Assembly: GCA_025934595.1 (NCBI GenBank) | Contig: JAICXU010000161.1 | Location: 1-7,021, forward strand | Direction: 5' to 3' | DNA from: Polyangiaceae bacterium | GTDB lineage: Bacteria; Myxococcota_A; Polyangia; Polyangiales; Polyangiaceae | DNA length: 7,021 bases | Shown here: positions 5,126-7,021 of the stretch, piece after piece | Numbering within the stretch: position 1 is the first letter of the stretch | Layout of the letters: every line of letters begins with the position of its first letter | Notes under the pieces: model-generated | Told to the model about the DNA's origin: nothing | Database searches by the model: none | What the model saw: the letters and a program-made list of their open reading frames with translations, nothing else | Position numbers and translations under genes: made by a program

Positions 5126-6514
5126 ATGCCGAAGACGATGGCCGACCTCGGAGTAGAAGAGCACCAACTGGGTCACCAGGTGGAGCTCCTCGTCGTCGAC
5201 CTCTCTCGGGCGCGCGCGTTTTACGAAGGCGTACCGAGCGCTCGCCTTCTCGCACGCGTGCAGCTCTCGCGCGAAGGCGACTTGGCGAGCTGGGACGCGC
5301 TCCTCTCTCGTCTCGTGGGCGGAGATCACGCGAGCCTCGAGCGCGTTCGGCGCGCGATCATCACGCACGCACGCGCAGCGGCCGACGAAGGTCCGCTCAC
5401 CGCGCCCGACGGTGTCGTCGCGGCGTTGGTCGTCGCCGTGAATCGTGAAAGCGGAGACGCATCGCTCGGCGAAACCTTCGCATCCACGCGCCCGGGAAAA
5501 CGTACCGAGCACGCCTACGACGCATGCGCGCTCTACGATCTTCGTCTCGGTGAATCCGGGGTCGACCTTCGCATCCCGATGTTCGAAGCTTGCGTGCGCC
5601 TCGCGGCGGTCGCGAGCGCGGGGCCTTGGCCGTCGATCCGATTCGCGGAAGCGGCGAGCCACATCGGCGACACCGAGCTCGGGGGAACGTGGGCGCGCGA
5701 AGAAGAGTCCCGGTTTTTTCCCTATGGCATCGATTCGTCGGGCGGCGGCGCGAAGATGTCGCGCATCGCGCGCGAGCCTCTCGACGCGCTCGTCGCTCGC
5801 GATCCGCACGAGCTCGCATCCGCGATCGGTCGCGCCGATCGCGCGCACGGTCGGACGTACGGAGCCAAAGGCCAGCTCGACAAATTCATCGCCGACCTCG
5901 CGGATCTCCTCACGTCGAGCGGCGCGCTGGTGGTGGCGGCGACGTTGCCGGATCCGGACGCGGACGGGCCCAACGTCGAATCCCATCATCCGTCGGAGCG
6001 ACCCTCGTCGATTCCCGTCGATTGGTCGCTTCCCGACATCGCCATCCAGCTCGCGGATCAATTCGAGCGCGGACAGATCAACGTGAGCCGCCTCCGGAAC
6101 ATGGTCTCGCGCGGTGGTGAGCCGGCCCTCGATGCGATCGGCGCGGAGATGCTGCGCGTGCCTCTGCACATCACGGCGAGCGCGGCCTATGCGGAGATCT
6201 TGGCGCGCAGCGGACGTCCTCGCGACGTGATTCGGCTCGTCACCTACTTCGCGATCACACCCGACCCCGACGGCGCCGCGCGATCCCTCAATGCGTGCGG
6301 CGCGCCGGAATTACCGGCGGTTTTGCGCGCGTGGCTCGAGGCGATGTTGCCCGCGGACGGCACGACCGCGCCGCTCGGCGACGATCCGAGCACGTCGAGC
6401 GCCGCGCGCTTGCAAGCGTGTGTGTCGTCGCTCGCACCGTATCCGCATCTTTATGCGGCGGTGCGACCGCTGCTCGTGCGCGTGAGCGAAGCGCCCACGC
6501 CGGCCAGCGGATAA
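5126..6514 (+). CDS. Hypothetical protein, 462 residues, unrecognised family
   Basis: I do not recognise this protein. It has no signal peptide and no clear membrane segment, so it is probably cytoplasmic. The sequence is balanced in composition and rich in Ala, Arg, Leu and Asp, with codons ending mostly in G or C, so this strand is the coding one; the 403-codon antisense frame opposite is rich in Arg and His. Predicted helices dominate. The middle (185-212) has an unusual aromatic/glycine patch, SRFFPYGIDSSGGGAK, which could be a loop or ligand site. A flexible acidic/proline linker covers about 274-300. The C-terminal third (303-460) looks like short paired helices (DAIGAEMLRVPLHITASAAY), which could be repeat-like. 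The ATG at 5126 is the first start after an in-frame stop at 5072; ATG 5138 is an alternative and neither has a strong ribosome site. The gene converges on the carboxyltransferase gene. Confidence 0.8.
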   Translation: MPKTMADLGVEEHQLGHQVELLVVDLSRARAFYEGVPSARLLARVQLSREGDLASWDALLSRLVGGDHASLERVRRAIITHARAAADEGPLTAPDGVVAALVVAVNRESGDASLGETFASTRPGKRTEHAYDACALYDLRLGESGVDLRIPMFEACVRLAAVASAGPWPSIRFAEAASHIGDTELGGTWAREEESRFFPYGIDSSGGGAKMSRIAREPLDALVARDPHELASAIGRADRAHGRTYGAKGQLDKFIADLADLLTSSGALVVAATLPDPDADGPNVESHHPSERPSSIPVDWSLPDIAIQLADQFERGQINVSRLRNMVSRGGEPALDAIGAEMLRVPLHITASAAYAEILARSGRPRDVIRLVTYFAITPDPDGAARSLNACGAPELPAVLRAWLEAMLPADGTTAPLGDDPSTSSAARLQACVSSLAPYPHLYAAVRPLLVRVSEAPTPASG

Positions 6515-6524
6515 TCGAATTCGT

Positions 6525-6547
6525 CGAAAAATCGCGCGAATTTTGCG
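6525..6547. terminator. Weak bidirectional terminator-like inverted repeat between convergent genes
   Basis: AAAAT (6528-6532) and ATTTT (6540-6544) pair around a 7-base CG-rich loop, extended by a CG/CG pair after one A-G mismatch. It lies in the 39-base gap between two convergent stop codons, where a shared terminator is expected. The A-tract on one arm and T-tract on the other would give T-rich ends on both strands. The stem is AT-rich and weak, so confidence is low. Confidence 0.35.
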
Positions 6548-6553
6548 TGCATT

Positions 6554-7021
6554 CTACACGGGAATGACGCCGCGACGTTTTCTCGGTCGCTCGAGCTGCT
6601 TGTGACGTGAGACCTCGAGGCCCCAATAGATCGCGCGGCGCGTGTCGCGCGGATCGATGACGTCGTCGACGAGACCCCAGCCCGCGACTTTGTAGATGTC
6701 GATGTGCTTCTGGATTTGATCGACGATTTGCTTCTTCACTTCGGGCGGCGGATCTTGGCCGCCGAACAATTTCCGCGCCGCGATGCCGACCATGCCTTCG
6801 GCGCCCATCACGCTGATTTCTCCCGTGGGCCAGCTCACGATGAGATCGGGCTCGTACGCGCGACCGCACATCACGTAGTAACCGGCGCCGTACGCCTTGC
6901 GGACGACGACCGTGATCTTCGGCACGGTGGCCGCGCTCATCACGTGCAGCATCTTGGCGCCGTGGCGAATGATGCCTTCGTGCTCGACCTTACTGCCCAC
7001 CATGAATCCGGGCACGTCCAT
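6554..7021 (-). CDS. Acyl-CoA carboxylase carboxyltransferase (beta) subunit, C-terminal part
   Basis: These 155 residues are the C-terminal third of a biotin-dependent acyl-CoA carboxyltransferase (propionyl-, methylcrotonyl- or acetyl-CoA carboxylase beta type, usually about 510-540 residues), which moves the carboxyl group from carboxybiotin to an acyl-CoA. Family landmarks are VPGFMVGSKVEHEGIIRHGAKM at 3-24 (only partly quoted motifs are needed: PGF, GIIRHGAK), ATVPKITVVVRKAYGAG at 31-47, whose KAYGAG glycines line the active site, YVMCGRAY at 49-56, and WPTGEISVMGAEGM at 64-77. The C-terminus ERPRKRRGVIPV (144-155) is the usual ending of this family. The Met at the very edge of the window is internal to the family, so the gene continues to the right. 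Which acyl-CoA is used cannot be told from this part. The stop TAG is at 6554-6556, tail to tail with the 462-residue gene. Confidence 0.93.
   Translation of the reverse strand: MDVPGFMVGSKVEHEGIIRHGAKMLHVMSAATVPKITVVVRKAYGAGYYVMCGRAYEPDLIVSWPTGEISVMGAEGMVGIAARKLFGGQDPPPEVKKQIVDQIQKHIDIYKVAGWGLVDDVIDPRDTRRAIYWGLEVSRHKQLERPRKRRGVIPV

Noticed and set aside
4958..6169. 403-codon open frame on the minus strand opposite the 462-residue gene
   Set aside because: Its composition is rich in Arg and His, and its frame mirrors the G/C-ending codons of the plus-strand gene. It has no recognisable motif.

Overview
The window is a GC-rich stretch of bacterial chromosome. Codons end strongly in G or C, which opens long spurious antisense frames over almost every gene. 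The gene content (GlnE, a CPBP-family protease, an SPFH/prohibitin-like protein, a HARE-HTH/Mrr-like fusion and an acyl-CoA carboxyltransferase) and the base composition would fit a Myxococcota-type (former Deltaproteobacteria) genome. That assignment is inference; no marker gene here fixes the lineage.

Layout, left to right. Bases 1-1867 (minus strand) hold a two-gene unit: a CPBP/CAAX-type membrane protease (1867-1163), then glnE (from 1166, running off the left edge). The two overlap by a GTGA stop/start junction, which suggests translational coupling. Divergent from them is a plus-strand gene (1946-3040) for an SPFH/prohibitin-family protein with a hydrophobic N-terminus, a possible lipobox and a proline-rich tail.

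The 3041-3271 gap is the most interesting non-coding part. On the minus strand it folds into a long rod: a 14-bp closing stem, a large central bubble and a long apical arm. It also carries a GCGGGC-N4-GUCCCCUG segment very like the E. coli 6S RNA bubble region. It is proposed here as a 6S RNA-like gene. On the plus strand the same DNA carries a good sigma70-type promoter that could transcribe the next gene with a leader antisense to the candidate RNA.

Bases 3272-4912 encode a 546-residue protein with an N-terminal HARE-HTH domain, an acidic and then Arg9-containing low-complexity linker, a second winged-helix-like segment, and a C-terminal Mrr-like restriction-endonuclease fold whose catalytic motifs look degraded. 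After a 213-base gap with overlapping GC hairpins comes an unrecognised 462-residue plus-strand gene (5126-6514). It converges on the 3' end of an acyl-CoA carboxylase carboxyltransferase gene (minus strand, 7021-6554), which is cut by the right edge.

The genes do not form one pathway. glnE (nitrogen regulation) and the carboxyltransferase (acyl-CoA metabolism) are housekeeping. The protease/SPFH pair concerns the membrane. The HARE-HTH/Mrr-like protein together with the 6S-like RNA makes the part most likely to hold undescribed biology.
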